Below the pieces are notes generated by a model. The model had not been told where the DNA came from, ran no database searches, and saw only the letters and a program-made list of their open reading frames with translations. The position numbers were made by a program, and so were the translations under genes. Of a stretch of 50,986 bases of DNA, positions 5,708 to 14,507 are shown piece by piece. Numbering within the stretch: the first letter of the stretch is position 1; every line of letters begins with the position of its first letter. Where the stretch lies: NCBI RefSeq assembly GCF_024171955.1, contig NZ_JAMTCS010000008.1, forward strand, positions 243,456-294,441. The letters run 5' to 3'. Origin of the DNA: Promicromonospora thailandica (GTDB lineage Bacteria > Actinomycetota > Actinomycetes > Actinomycetales > Cellulomonadaceae).

Positions 5708-7431
5708 CGAACCTGACCATGACCGACCTGTTCTGCGGCGCCGGCGGCTCCTCCACGGGCGCCGTCTCCGTGCCCGGGGTGACCGTGCGCCTGGCCGCGA
5801 ACCACTGGGACAAGGCCATCGAGACGCACAACACCAACCACCCCGACGTCGACCACCTCCAGGCCGACATCAGCAACACCGACCCGCGGTACGTCCCCCA
5901 CACCGACCTGCTCTGGGCCTCCCCAGAGTGCACCAACCACTCCCGCGCGAAGGGCCGCAAGCAGGCCCTGCAGCCCGACCTGTTCGGCGAGACGATCAGC
6001 GAGGACGCCGTGCGGCGCTCGCGGGCGACCATGTGGGACGTCGTCCGGTTCACCGAGGCGCACCGGTACCGCGCGATCATCGTGGAGAACGTCGTCGAGG
6101 TGGCCGACTGGGGCGACGACGGCACGGCGAAGGGTGGCCTGTTCGACGCGTGGCTGCTGGCCATGCGGAACATGGGCTACGACCACCGCATCATCTCGCT
6201 GAACAGCATGCACGCCCAGCGGATGGGCCTGCCCGCGCCCCAGTCCCGTGACCGCGTGTACATCGTGTTCTGGCGCCGCGGCGAGCGGGCCCCGGACTTC
6301 GAGTGGATGCTGCGCCCGCAGGCGTGGTGCAGCTCGTGCGAGCGCGTCGTGGAGGCCCGGCAGTGGTGGAAGAAGGGCGACGGCCGCCGCCCGGGCCGGT
6401 ACCGGCAGCAGTACCTGTACCGGTGCCCGAACACGGCCTGCCGCAACCAGGTCGTCGAGCCGGCGTGGCTCCCGGCGTCCTCGATCATCGACTGGTCGAA
6501 CCCCGGTGTGCGCATCGGCGACCGGGACAAGCCCCTGTCGCCGAAGACGATGCGCCGCATCGAGGTCGGCATCGAGCGGTACTGGCAGCCGCTGACCGTC
6601 GAGATGGTCAACGGGTACGACGCCGCCGACCCCCGCCACCCCGGCTACGGCAACCCCGGCTCGTACTACCGGGCCTGGCCGACCTCCGACGTCGTGCGCA
6701 CCATCCCCGCCACGGACGGCACCAAGGCGCTCGCGATGCACCCCCTCCTGATCCCGGTCGAGGGCCGGGCCGCCGAGGACCGCGCGCGCTCGATGATGTA
6801 CCCGTCCCGGGCCATCACGACGCGCGCCGAGACCGGCATCGCCTACCCGCCGTTCATCGCGGAGCTGCGCGGCGGCGGGTCGACGGCCCGGCCGACGGGC
6901 GAGGCGCTCGCCACCGTGACGGCGTCGGGCAACCACCACGCCCTGGTGGTCCCGTCCGGCGGGACGTGGAACGAGGACGCCCGCCCGGCGTCCGACCCGG
7001 TGCGGACGCTGCACACCCGCGAGGCGTACGGGCTCGTCGTGCCCTACTACGGCAACGGACAGGCGGTGCCTGACGGCCGCGCCCTGCCCACCGTGACGAC
7101 GGTCGAGCGCCACGCGCTGATCCACCGGAACAACGGCGGCGGCGCGGAGATGACGACGCCGGCCAGCGAGCCGGTGCGCACGATCACGACGGCCGGCCAC
7201 CAGTCGGTGCTGCAGTCCGACCGGCCGACGATCGACGTCAACGACGTGCGCTTCCGAATGCTGGAGCCCGGCGAGATCAAGCAGGCCATGGCCTTCCCCG
7301 GGGAGTACGTCATGGTCGGGACCCGCCGCGAGCAGGTCAAGCTCGCCGGCAACGCCGTCACGCCGCCCGCCGCTCGGGACCTGGTCGCGACCGTCACCGC
7401 GGCGATCACCGGAGAGGACGTGGCCGCGTGA
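5704..7431 (+). CDS. DNA (cytosine-5) methyltransferase
   Basis: Transfers a methyl group from S-adenosylmethionine to cytosine C5. Conserved motifs are in order: I (DLFCGAGG, about 8-15), IV (SPECTNHS with catalytic Cys76), VI (GluAsnVal at 128-130), VIII (QSRDR, 180-184) and X (GNAVTPPAA from 549). At 575 residues it is longer than typical C5 enzymes because of a large insertion between VIII and IX. The insertion includes a four-cysteine zinc ribbon (CSSC...CPNTAC, about 210-250) and several repeat-like segments around PVRTI/TVT that probably form the target-recognition domain. No restriction endonuclease is next to it, so it is likely an orphan that shields phage DNA or affects gene expression. 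Confidence 0.93.
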   Translation: MTNLTMTDLFCGAGGSSTGAVSVPGVTVRLAANHWDKAIETHNTNHPDVDHLQADISNTDPRYVPHTDLLWASPECTNHSRAKGRKQALQPDLFGETISEDAVRRSRATMWDVVRFTEAHRYRAIIVENVVEVADWGDDGTAKGGLFDAWLLAMRNMGYDHRIISLNSMHAQRMGLPAPQSRDRVYIVFWRRGERAPDFEWMLRPQAWCSSCERVVEARQWWKKGDGRRPGRYRQQYLYRCPNTACRNQVVEPAWLPASSIIDWSNPGVRIGDRDKPLSPKTMRRIEVGIERYWQPLTVEMVNGYDAADPRHPGYGNPGSYYRAWPTSDVVRTIPATDGTKALAMHPLLIPVEGRAAEDRARSMMYPSRAITTRAETGIAYPPFIAELRGGGSTARPTGEALATVTASGNHHALVVPSGGTWNEDARPASDPVRTLHTREAYGLVVPYYGNGQAVPDGRALPTVTTVERHALIHRNNGGGAEMTTPASEPVRTITTAGHQSVLQSDRPTIDVNDVRFRMLEPGEIKQAMAFPGEYVMVGTRREQVKLAGNAVTPPAARDLVATVTAAITGEDVAA

Positions 7432-7787
7432 TCGTCCTGGACCTGCCCCGCTCTGCCTGGTGGTCGGCGAACGACCGGCTCCACTGGCAGGCAGTGCGCC
7501 GCAAGAAGAACGCGGTCAAGACCCTCGCCCGCGCGGCGGCGGCGGACGAGCCCCGGCTGGAGCGGGCCGAGCTCGCCGTGCTGGTGCACTACCCGACCGC
7601 CGTCCGCGCAGACCCGCACAACGTCGCGTCCACGGTCGTGAAGGCGGCCATCGACGGCATCGTGCTCGCCGGCGTGCTGCCCGATGACGACGACGAGCAC
7701 CTGACCCACGTCTCGTTCGAGCGCGGCCCGAAGACCTCCGTCCCGGGGATCTACCGGCTGACGCTGACCTTCAAGGAGGTGGCCTGA
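7428..7787 (+). CDS. rusA: RusA-like Holliday junction resolvase
   Basis: Small endonuclease that would resolve branched DNA made during phage replication and recombination. The 119-residue length and pattern fit RusA: an N-terminal strand with SANDRLHWQ, then the acidic set RADPHN (Asp62), KAAIDGIVLAG (Asp76) and the DDDDEH cluster (about 86-90). It is coupled by a GTGA overlap to the methyltransferase. Starts at GTG 7428. Confidence 0.85.
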   Translation: MIVLDLPRSAWWSANDRLHWQAVRRKKNAVKTLARAAAADEPRLERAELAVLVHYPTAVRADPHNVASTVVKAAIDGIVLAGVLPDDDDEHLTHVSFERGPKTSVPGIYRLTLTFKEVA

Positions 7788-7789
7788 CC

Positions 7790-8185
7790 ATGCCGGACCG
7801 CATCCAGCTGCGCCGCACGAAGGGCTGGCGGAAGCCCGAGGGCGCCGTCGTCGTCGCCCGACCCTCGAAGTGGGGCAACCCCTTCCGTCCGGTCCGGTGC
7901 GATCGGCGCCTGCATGACGACGGTTACAGCGAACTCGTGGGCCCGCACTGGCACGTGGTGGCGGACGACCAGCACGTGCTCGCGCTCCGGTGGAAGACGC
8001 GCGGCGAAGCGCTGGCGAACGCCGTCCGCTGCTACAGGCTCCGGGTCACCAACCCGAAGTCCTACGCCTGGGAGGAGATCCGCGCCGAGCTCGCCGGACG
8101 CGACCTCGCGTGCTGGTGCCCGCTGGACCAGCCGTGCCACGCGGATGTGCTGCTCGAGATCGCGAACGGGGGCGCCCCGGCATGA
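7790..8185 (+). CDS. DUF4326 domain protein
   Basis: 131 residues with the recognisable DUF4326 signature: RIQLRRTKGWRKPEGAVVVA, then RPSKWGNPF, and at the end DLACWCPLDQPCHADVLLEI with three cysteines and a histidine. The family is frequent in phages and has been suggested to act in nucleic-acid or nucleotide metabolism, but its function is not established. Ribosome site AGGAGG lies just before ATG 7790. Confidence 0.85.
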   Translation: MPDRIQLRRTKGWRKPEGAVVVARPSKWGNPFRPVRCDRRLHDDGYSELVGPHWHVVADDQHVLALRWKTRGEALANAVRCYRLRVTNPKSYAWEEIRAELAGRDLACWCPLDQPCHADVLLEIANGGAPA

Positions 8186-8385
8186 GCCAGTACGCCTCCC
8201 GCTGCCGCGACCACGGCACGAGCGCCCCGTGCACGTCGTGCGCGGGCGACCACCGCGCGGGCGACCACCCCCACGGCGCCCGCCCGGGCACGTGCCGCCC
8301 CTGCCGTCAGCGACCCACCACCGACCACATGCCCGACGCCCCGGCGCTCGCGGCCCACGACACCGACCTGACCGAGGAGAGCTGA
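8182..8385 (+). CDS. Cys/His-rich small protein
   Basis: 67 residues with six cysteines and several histidines in its first 45 residues (CRDHGTSAPCTSC, then HPHGARPGTCRPCRQ), suggesting a zinc-binding fold. It is coupled on both sides (ATGA, TGATG). No family recognised. Confidence 0.6.
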   Translation: MSQYASRCRDHGTSAPCTSCAGDHRAGDHPHGARPGTCRPCRQRPTTDHMPDAPALAAHDTDLTEES

Positions 8386-8633
8386 TGCCCACGTCCCCGC
8401 GGGTCCGCGCGGAGGTGCTCTCGGCGCTGGAGCACTGCGAGGTCTGGGCTGACGGGTTCCCCACCGACACGCCGGAGTCCCTGTACGTCCTGGGCTGGAC
8501 CGATGCCCTGCGGGTCGCGCTGTCCATCGTGGACGGCGCCGACCACGTCACGGCGCTGGCCCAGGCCCAGGCGACGGCCCGACTCCGCCACTACTCCACC
8601 AGCTACCCCACCGAGGAGAACCGAGACCGATGA
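8385..8633 (+). CDS. Hypothetical early protein
   Basis: 82 residues, predicted helical (VRAEVLSALEHCEVWADGF; LYVLGWTDALRVALSIVDGADH). The sequence is typical of a small soluble phage protein. It overlaps both neighbours by a few bases. Unknown function. Confidence 0.65.
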   Translation: MPTSPRVRAEVLSALEHCEVWADGFPTDTPESLYVLGWTDALRVALSIVDGADHVTALAQAQATARLRHYSTSYPTEENRDR

Positions 8634-9610
8634 GCAAGTCCATCTCTCAGCAGCACGCGGAGGCGCTGCACGCCATCGCGGCGGCCGGCCACGCCATCGC
8701 GGACGCGATCCGCGAGAAGCCCTCGTCCACTCGGGGCGTCCTGCGCGCGCCGGGTACGCCGATGCGCGGCGCGCGGCCTTCGACCGAGCACACCCCCACG
8801 AAGTTCGACCTGCAGCGCCGTGTGCGCGACGGGCAGATCGACGAGCAGATCGAGGCGATCGGCAGTCGCCTCACCGACGCCGCGGGACGGTTCCGCGGCG
8901 GCCAGGCGGCGTTCGAGTCGCCGCTCGTGCCCATGGAGATCGCCGACGCCCCGGACATCGACAACGTCCCGGTGGCGCAGAGCACGCACGCGCTCATGGG
9001 CGCCGTCGTGGAGATGCACCAGGACGTCCGCGAGGTGCTGGCGAAGATCCGCGCTCACGGCGACGTCCACCCCGGCGTCGGCCTCCGGGCGAACGGGGGC
9101 TGGGTCAAGCCCGACGCGCCCCGGATCGTCAGCGAGCAGAGCCTGACCGAGTGCGTCGTGCCCGGAGCCACCATCCGGGTGCCGGACCCGCGCCTGACCT
9201 TCTCCCCGGAGTTCCGTCGGGACCTGGACGAGGAGCTCGCGCGGCTCGGCGTGCGGCTCGGCGACCGCATCCGGGCCGCCATGGGCCTGGCACCAGCCGT
9301 CGCCCGCGCCGTCCAGCGCGGCGAGATCGCCGACGCCGCGCACCGCGCGCTCGCCCCGTGGTTCACAGAGGGCGCCGTCGGCGCGCGGATCGACGCCTCG
9401 CAGGCCGTCGCCGACGCCGTCGTGCACCTGGTGCAGGACCTCGCGGCCGTGCCCCGCCTGCTGCCGACGCTGGAGGAGCTGGCCGCTGCGCTCGCGCAGC
9501 AGTACGGCGACCACGAGAGCCTGGAGGCCATCGAGGAGCCCATCACGCGCCGCCAGTACATGTCCGACGCCCGCTCGATCCTGGCCCTGCTGCGGGGTGA
9601 GACCCGGTGA
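8630..9610 (+). CDS. Large hypothetical early protein
   Basis: 326 residues, mainly charged helices. It has no cysteine cluster, no membrane segment and no nucleotide-binding loop. A region around 205-225 ([22 protein letters not shown]) may be coiled coil. It starts in an ATGA overlap and is coupled to the clamp-like gene that follows, which hints at a partner of DNA metabolism. I do not recognise a family. Confidence 0.7.
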   Translation: MSKSISQQHAEALHAIAAAGHAIADAIREKPSSTRGVLRAPGTPMRGARPSTEHTPTKFDLQRRVRDGQIDEQIEAIGSRLTDAAGRFRGGQAAFESPLVPMEIADAPDIDNVPVAQSTHALMGAVVEMHQDVREVLAKIRAHGDVHPGVGLRANGGWVKPDAPRIVSEQSLTECVVPGATIRVPDPRLTFSPEFRRDLDEELARLGVRLGDRIRAAMGLAPAVARAVQRGEIADAAHRALAPWFTEGAVGARIDASQAVADAVVHLVQDLAAVPRLLPTLEELAAALAQQYGDHESLEAIEEPITRRQYMSDARSILALLRGETR

Positions 9611-10659
9611 CCGCGTTCACGGTCCCCCGCGGCGACCTCACCGCGGCGCTCGCGGCCGTCATGCCGCACGCGGGCACGGAGCACCCGTGGGGCACGCTCC
9701 GGTTCGCGCCGGGCGAGCAGACGCTGCGCGTGTGGGCGACGGACGGCTTCACGGCCGCGCACGCGAAGGTCCGGCTGTTCGAGCACGAGGACGCGGGCCG
9801 GGAGGTGTTCGACCTGGCTGCGCTCGACGCCGGCAACGTGCTGCAGGTGTTCCGCGCCACGGGCGGGAAGGACGAGCGGGCGATGCGTGACGCGGAGGAG
9901 ATCCGCCTCGACGTGTCGCCGCTGGCGAAGCAGCTCACGGTGTCTGAGGTCGGATCGCTGGTCGACGGCAGCGTGCTGCAGGTCCCGCTCGTGGAGCACA
10001 CGGGCGAGGACCGGTACCCGAACGTGCCCGCCTTCATGGCGACGTTCATCGCCGCGCCCGTGGTCCGCTCGGCGTGGCAGCTCGGCCCGGAGCGGATCTC
10101 GTCGTTCCTCAAGGCCGCGAAGGCGTACGACGACTTCCTGCGCGTGAAGGCGTGCGGCACGGGCCTGGCGGTCGCGATCGGGTCGAAGTTCGTCGGCGTG
10201 ATGTCGGCGGCCCGACTCGACGAGGAGACCCTGCGCGAGATGGAGGACGAGGCCGTGCGCTGGGGCCACGACCTGAACTCCTGGGGTGAGCCGCGCCGGT
10301 CGCCGTTCGTGAAGGACCCGACGCCGCCGCAGGAGGACGGCCAGAAGACGTTCGACCTGCGCACGGCGACGGGCGTGGTCGACGTCGTGGACCTGGGCAA
10401 GGCGGCCGAGGCGGCCGTCGACCAGGACGCGGCCCTGGTGCTGGCGGCGGCCGAGCTCGTCGTGCCGACCCAGTACGGGTCGGTGGCGATGCTGCAGCGC
10501 AAGCTCCGCGTGGGCTTCGCGAAGGCCGGCCACCTGATGGACCGCCTGGAGGCGGCGGGGATCGTCGGCCCGTACGAGAGCGACAAGGCGCGTCAGGTGC
10601 TCGTCGTCGACCTGGACAAGGCCCGCGAGCTGCTCGCCACCGAAACCGAGGAGGGCTGA
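9607..10659 (+). CDS. Sliding-clamp-like protein fused to FtsK-gamma-type winged helix
   Basis: 350 residues in two parts. Residues 1 to about 205 resemble a reduced beta-clamp: [19 protein letters not shown], then [18 protein letters not shown], a RYPNVPAF element, and [11 protein letters not shown] like the end of DnaN proteins. After a linker, residues about 272-343 match the FtsK gamma domain, the winged helix that reads oriented sequences: [21 protein letters not shown], then [23 protein letters not shown] and ARQVLVV. The gamma part is clear; the clamp part is a weaker pattern match. The combination suggests a DNA-tracking processivity factor with sequence preference, or a replication initiator. 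It is coupled to the genes on both sides. Confidence 0.7.
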   Translation: MTAFTVPRGDLTAALAAVMPHAGTEHPWGTLRFAPGEQTLRVWATDGFTAAHAKVRLFEHEDAGREVFDLAALDAGNVLQVFRATGGKDERAMRDAEEIRLDVSPLAKQLTVSEVGSLVDGSVLQVPLVEHTGEDRYPNVPAFMATFIAAPVVRSAWQLGPERISSFLKAAKAYDDFLRVKACGTGLAVAIGSKFVGVMSAARLDEETLREMEDEAVRWGHDLNSWGEPRRSPFVKDPTPPQEDGQKTFDLRTATGVVDVVDLGKAAEAAVDQDAALVLAAAELVVPTQYGSVAMLQRKLRVGFAKAGHLMDRLEAAGIVGPYESDKARQVLVVDLDKARELLATETEEG

Positions 10660-11063
10660 TGGGCTACGGCGTCTACGAGGAGCCCGGGAACGGTCGCTGG
10701 GCCGGGTACATGGTGCCCGCCCCGTGCGACTACCCCGGCTGCGAGGCCGAGATCGACCGCGGCCTCGGCTGGAAGTGCGAGGAGCACGTCGAGTACACCG
10801 CCGACGGCACCGAGAGCGAGGTCGAGGGCTGCGGCCTGTTCTTCTGCGAGGAGCACCGGTACGAGACCAGCGACCACCACACGGTCAAGCCGAAGCCGGA
10901 CAGCGGCCACTGGACGGCCTGGCAGCTCGTGGACGACTCGTGGGAGCAGTGGCGGGTCGAGAACCCGGAGCGCGTGGCCAAGATGCGCGCGCTCGTCACC
11001 GAGGCCGACCTCACGTGGGCCCGCGCGCAGCTCGACGACCCGGAGGACGACGACCGTGGCTGA
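10659..11063 (+). CDS. Cys-rich hypothetical protein
   Basis: 134 residues with a likely zinc site: CDYPGCEAEI, WKCEEHVEY, GCGLFFCEEHRY (about 24-70). A Trp-rich C-terminal half follows (GHWTAWQLVDDSWEQWRVENPE). The start ATG overlaps the preceding stop. This type of CxxxC/CEEH protein is common in actinophage early regions; its role is unknown. Confidence 0.65.
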   Translation: MGYGVYEEPGNGRWAGYMVPAPCDYPGCEAEIDRGLGWKCEEHVEYTADGTESEVEGCGLFFCEEHRYETSDHHTVKPKPDSGHWTAWQLVDDSWEQWRVENPERVAKMRALVTEADLTWARAQLDDPEDDDRG

Positions 11064-11385
11064 CCAGATCCGCCGCGGCGCTCGCGGCCCCGCGCTGGCC
11101 GTCGCCGTCGTGCTCGCCCTGGCGGCGTGCGCCGGGCCGGCGACGGACCACGGCACGGTCCTGGAGAAGAAGTCGAGCCCGGGCTTCTACTCCGTCACGC
11201 AGTCGTGCACGAGCGCGGGCCGGACCACGACCTGTGTCCCGATCACGACGTGGATCCCGCCGGACTGGGACGTGAAGGTCCGGGACGAGGAGGGCACCGA
11301 GGCGTGGCTCGACGTGAGCAACGCCCAGTTCGACGCGCTGGCGATCGGCGACTACTACGACACGAGGGAGCCCAACCGTGGCTGA
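11056..11385 (+). CDS. Phage-encoded lipoprotein
   Basis: 109 residues with a basic start (DQIRRGARG), a hydrophobic stretch and a lipobox LALAAC (Cys at about 25), so it is probably exported and lipid-anchored to the outer membrane face. The mature part has two further cysteines (QSCTSAGRTTTC) that could form a disulfide, and a Trp/Pro strand-rich end. Lipoproteins expressed from prophages often block superinfection. That role is an inference here, and the position inside the early operon means expression mainly during lytic growth. Confidence 0.7.
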   Translation: MADQIRRGARGPALAVAVVLALAACAGPATDHGTVLEKKSSPGFYSVTQSCTSAGRTTTCVPITTWIPPDWDVKVRDEEGTEAWLDVSNAQFDALAIGDYYDTREPNRG

Positions 11386-11599
11386 CACCGCAACCCCCGA
11401 GACCCCGGAGACCCCCGCGGTCCCGGACCTCGACAGCCTGGAGTTCGTGGGCCGCCTGACATACCCGGGCGACGTCCGCCAGGCCGAGCCGATGGTCTAC
11501 CACTCGCCGCGGCACGGCGTCGTCGCGCCCATCGTGGCGACGTACGACTCGGTGGACGACAAGACCGTGCTCGAGTTCATGAAGGTGGAGTTCCGGTGA
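11378..11599 (+). CDS. Small hypothetical protein
   Basis: 73 residues. A Thr/Pro/Glu-rich leader precedes a compact beta-like part (LEFVGRLTYPGDV, VVAPIVATYDSVDDKTVLEFM). It starts at GTG within the end of the lipoprotein gene. Unknown function. Confidence 0.6.
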   Translation: MADTATPETPETPAVPDLDSLEFVGRLTYPGDVRQAEPMVYHSPRHGVVAPIVATYDSVDDKTVLEFMKVEFR

Positions 11600-11976
11600 G
11601 CCGCCCGGCACACATCGCGCCGCTGGACGACGCGCTGAACGAGCAGCTCGCCGCGTTCGAGGAGGGGAACCGCACCCTCGCGCGCGTCCTTGACGAGAAC
11701 ATCGTCGAGCTGGATCGCCTGGAGGCTGAGCTGAAGGCGGTCCGCCAGCGGATCGACGATGCGGCGTCGGCCCGTGTCGAGGCGTACCACGGCGCGCGGC
11801 ACTGCGAGGAGGCGATCGTCAAGCTCGGCTACGTCGTGCTCGCCGCCCCCGGCTCAGGTCGCGGCGTCATCGGCAAGGGCCGCAGCCGCCTGGACGGTCT
11901 CACCTACAACCTGCAGGACGACTACCGCAATGCCCGGATCCGCGCGGGCCTCATCAAGAGTGAGGACGACTGGTGA
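11596..11976 (+). CDS. Coiled-coil hypothetical protein
   Basis: 126 residues with an N-terminal coiled coil of about 45 residues (NEQLAAFEEGNRTLARVLDE..., LEAELKAVRQRIDDA) and a C-terminal basic segment (GVIGKGRSRLDGLTYNLQ). It is coupled by GTGA overlaps. Function unknown. Confidence 0.6.
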   Translation: MSRPAHIAPLDDALNEQLAAFEEGNRTLARVLDENIVELDRLEAELKAVRQRIDDAASARVEAYHGARHCEEAIVKLGYVVLAAPGSGRGVIGKGRSRLDGLTYNLQDDYRNARIRAGLIKSEDDW

Positions 11977-12164
11977 GCGCCATCGCCGAGGGCCTCGCCG
12001 CGACGGGCGTGGTGCTGATCCTCGTCGCTCTCGTGTGCTCCTTCGCCGCTGAGCCGTCGCTGACGTACCGGGCTGAGCGCCGGATCGTCGCCGTCGGGTG
12101 GACCACGTTCGCCCTCGGCGTCCTCGCGGTGCTCGCCGCCGTCTGGCTGGCGGTGCTCTCATGA
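11973..12164 (+). CDS. Two-span small membrane protein
   Basis: 63 residues with two hydrophobic helices (ATGVVLILVALVCSFAA and FALGVLAVLAAVWLAVL) joined by a short charged loop. It overlaps its neighbours. It could be a small holin-like or exclusion protein; there is no family evidence. Confidence 0.6.
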   Translation: MSAIAEGLAATGVVLILVALVCSFAAEPSLTYRAERRIVAVGWTTFALGVLAVLAAVWLAVLS

Positions 12165-12484
12165 CGGACCTCGTGAACCCCGACGAGATCGAGCTCGCCG
12201 TCGGAGCCAACCGGCACCCCACCGAGCACTACGGGCGCGCCGTGTCGGCCGACGGGATCGTGTTCATTCTGCACTCGGCCGAGTGCAGGAACTCGGGCCG
12301 CGACCTGCGCGAGTGCCCGTACTCGATCGCCCTCGACAAGGGCATCGACGACGTCTTCCCGTGGACCGGATGGCGCCAGGTCCAGGACCGTCCCGTGCGG
12401 CTGGAGATCGCCCGGGGCTACCTCATGCCCGACTTCCAGACCTACCGCTCGGCGCTCGCGGACCCGAGGGGAGGGCAGGGCTGA
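12161..12484 (+). CDS. Hypothetical early protein
   Basis: 107 residues with two cysteines (HSAECRNSGRDLRECPYS) and aromatic residues near the middle (VFPWTGWRQVQ). Soluble and acidic. Start ATG 12161 is in an ATGA overlap. No family recognised. Confidence 0.6.
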   Translation: MTDLVNPDEIELAVGANRHPTEHYGRAVSADGIVFILHSAECRNSGRDLRECPYSIALDKGIDDVFPWTGWRQVQDRPVRLEIARGYLMPDFQTYRSALADPRGGQG

Positions 12485-12540
12485 TGGCCGGCCTGAGACC
12501 CGCGCGCGGACCGCCGCGCACCACCACCATGCCCCACTGA
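12484..12540 (+). CDS. Possible 18-residue leader peptide
   Basis: A tiny frame (MAGLRPARGPPRTTTMPH) begins in a TGATG overlap and ends 18 bases before the next gene's start. It may only keep ribosomes moving into the following gene, or may be chance. Confidence 0.2.
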   Translation: MAGLRPARGPPRTTTMPH

Positions 12541-12558
12541 TCGACAGGAGATTTCCGA

Positions 12559-13578
12559 GTGCCTTGGACCCGTGCTGGCGACTCCGCCGCAACATACCCA
12601 GCGCTGATGCAGCTGCAGGGGGCGCCTGGCGCCGACGAACGCACGGTGAACGAGGTGTTCGGGTGGATCATGCGGTGCGCCTTCCAGTCGGCGGCGCACC
12701 TCACGGACTACGTGATCGACGCGGGCACCGCCTACATGCTGGGCGGGGCCCGTACGGATGAGCTCGTGCGTCTCTGCGTCGCGGCCGGACTGCTGACCGA
12801 GACGACGACGAGCAACGGCATCCGCGCGTGGACGATGCTCCAGGACCCGGAGTTCATCCACATCCGGCTCCGCCAGGAGATCGAGTGGGAGCGTCAGCAG
12901 CGCAACGACACCAGGGACCCCGCGCTCACCGTGCCGGTGCGGCGCCGTGACGGCGACAACTGCCGGTGGTGCGGGGTCCTGGTGCAGTGGCGCGGCAAGA
13001 AGACCAACCGGACCGCCACCCTGGACCACCTGGTGCCCGGGGAGGCGGCCGCCGTCGCCACGCTCGTCGTGGCGTGCCTGGGCTGCAACAGCGCCAGGAA
13101 GGACAACGCCGAGCTCTGGGCGGACAACCACACGATCCGCCCGGAGCCGCCCCGACCGAACTACGGGAAGTGGACGGCGAAGTTCCTCACGGACAACGGC
13201 TGGCCGACCCAGGAGAACGTCCGTAGCGACGACGAGAGCGCCACTGTGGCAGCAGCAGGCACCGCACGCCCTGATCAGGCTGTGCGACCCGCAGCGCCCC
13301 CGGCAGCCCGTCCGGCGCTGGACGACCCTCCTGCGGGCGCCGAACCGCCCCCTGAGGCCTCCCCGAAGTCGGCCCCGAACTCGATATCCCAGGTCGACGG
13401 AACTAGTTCTGCCGGGTCGGGTCGGGATGGGTCGGGATCACCTACTGGTGCCCCTACAGGGGGGCGCCGTCGTCGTCGTGGGAAGCGTGGCGGCAAGAGC
13501 AGGAACGACAGTCCAGCAGTGCCCAGGGAGGACCCTCCGGCCTGGGTGATGGAGGAGATGGAAGGGGGAGCAGCATGA
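12559..13578 (+). CDS. HNH-domain protein, possible replication-associated
   Basis: 339 residues. An N-terminal helical domain (1-110) resembles a winged-helix replication or regulatory domain (LVRLCVAAGLLTETTTSNGI). Then comes an HNH/McrA-like zinc module at about 130-185: CRWCG, LDHLVPGE and CLGCNSARKDN. The last third is low-complexity, Pro/Ala-rich and ends in a basic patch (GGRRRRRGKRGGKSR). It has the best ribosome site in the operon (AGGAGA before GTG 12559). It could nick DNA or bind it at an origin; which of these is undecided. Confidence 0.7.
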   Translation: MPWTRAGDSAATYPALMQLQGAPGADERTVNEVFGWIMRCAFQSAAHLTDYVIDAGTAYMLGGARTDELVRLCVAAGLLTETTTSNGIRAWTMLQDPEFIHIRLRQEIEWERQQRNDTRDPALTVPVRRRDGDNCRWCGVLVQWRGKKTNRTATLDHLVPGEAAAVATLVVACLGCNSARKDNAELWADNHTIRPEPPRPNYGKWTAKFLTDNGWPTQENVRSDDESATVAAAGTARPDQAVRPAAPPAARPALDDPPAGAEPPPEASPKSAPNSISQVDGTSSAGSGRDGSGSPTGAPTGGRRRRRGKRGGKSRNDSPAVPREDPPAWVMEEMEGGAA

Positions 13579-14507
13579 CCTCGACGTGCGTTCACGAGTG
13601 GCAGTGGCTCAAGGATCAGGACACCGGGCAGGGCCCGACGCCGTACGGCTGCGCCCACTGCTCAGCAACCACCCATGGCTGCTGCGAGTGTGGGCGGGCG
13701 ATGGACACGTCGCTGCTGGTGTGCGATCCGTGCCTGGACCGGGCACGGCGCGTGGTCGGCGACGTCGCGCGCTGGATGACCGAGCACACCTACGGCGTCA
13801 ACCTGGTGTCGCTGCGTGCGGTGCGCTACGACCGTGACCGGCCCGCGGCCGCCGACGACGCTCGGCTGCCGTTCGGGCTGGACTCCATCGTCACGGACCC
13901 GGACGACCGGCGGATCGCCGCGGCGAAGCACCCCGACGACGCCGTGCGCTGGCTGCACAGCTGGGCGGCCTGGTGGGCGGCCGAGCGCCAGGAGGTCGTG
14001 GGCGACGACCCTCTCGGGTACCTGCTCGACCACACGCTGTGGGCCATCCAGAACCAGGAGGCCTCGGCGTGGGAGACCTACATCGACGACGCCCGGCAGG
14101 TGCGCGCCACGGTGCGTCGGCTGCTGGGCATCGCCCCGGTGGCCGAGCCGGTGCCCTGCGTGCACTGCGGTGGCCGGATCGTGCGGGACTGGACGGAGGA
14201 CGGCCTCGACGACCTGCGGCGCTGCACCGGCTGCGGGATGGAGTGGCCGAACGAGGCCCGGCTGCTGCACACGAACATGCAGGTGCTCCACGCCCTGCCG
14301 GCGACGGACCCCGACACCCTGGTGACCCGGGAGCAGGTCCGCCGCATCTACCCGCAGCTGCACCCGGCCACGCTGCGGAAGTGGATCCAGCGCGGTCACG
14401 TGGTCGCGGTGAGCGCGGACGTGCGCGGCGAATCGATGTACCGGCTCGGCGACGTCGCCGACCGCATGGCACAGCCCGAGGAGACGAAGGGAGGCTCGGT
14501 CGCATGA
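13575..14507 (+). CDS. Zinc-ribbon and helix-turn-helix protein
   Basis: 310 residues: an N-terminal Cys cluster (CAHC...CCECGRAM...CDPC, about 26-52), a helical middle, a second zinc ribbon (CVHCGG...CTGCGMEW, about 195-225) and a C-terminal MerR-like helix-turn-helix (TREQVRRIYPQLHPATLRKW, about 255-285). The layout is that of a DNA-binding regulator, perhaps the late-gene activator, since it lies at the end of the early operon. That role is an inference. Confidence 0.7.
   Translation: MTSTCVHEWQWLKDQDTGQGPTPYGCAHCSATTHGCCECGRAMDTSLLVCDPCLDRARRVVGDVARWMTEHTYGVNLVSLRAVRYDRDRPAAADDARLPFGLDSIVTDPDDRRIAAAKHPDDAVRWLHSWAAWWAAERQEVVGDDPLGYLLDHTLWAIQNQEASAWETYIDDARQVRATVRRLLGIAPVAEPVPCVHCGGRIVRDWTEDGLDDLRRCTGCGMEWPNEARLLHTNMQVLHALPATDPDTLVTREQVRRIYPQLHPATLRKWIQRGHVVAVSADVRGESMYRLGDVADRMAQPEETKGGSVA

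Noticed and set aside
5704-7787. Restriction-modification system
   Set aside because: The methyltransferase is followed by a RusA-type resolvase and a DUF4326 protein, neither of which resembles a restriction enzyme.
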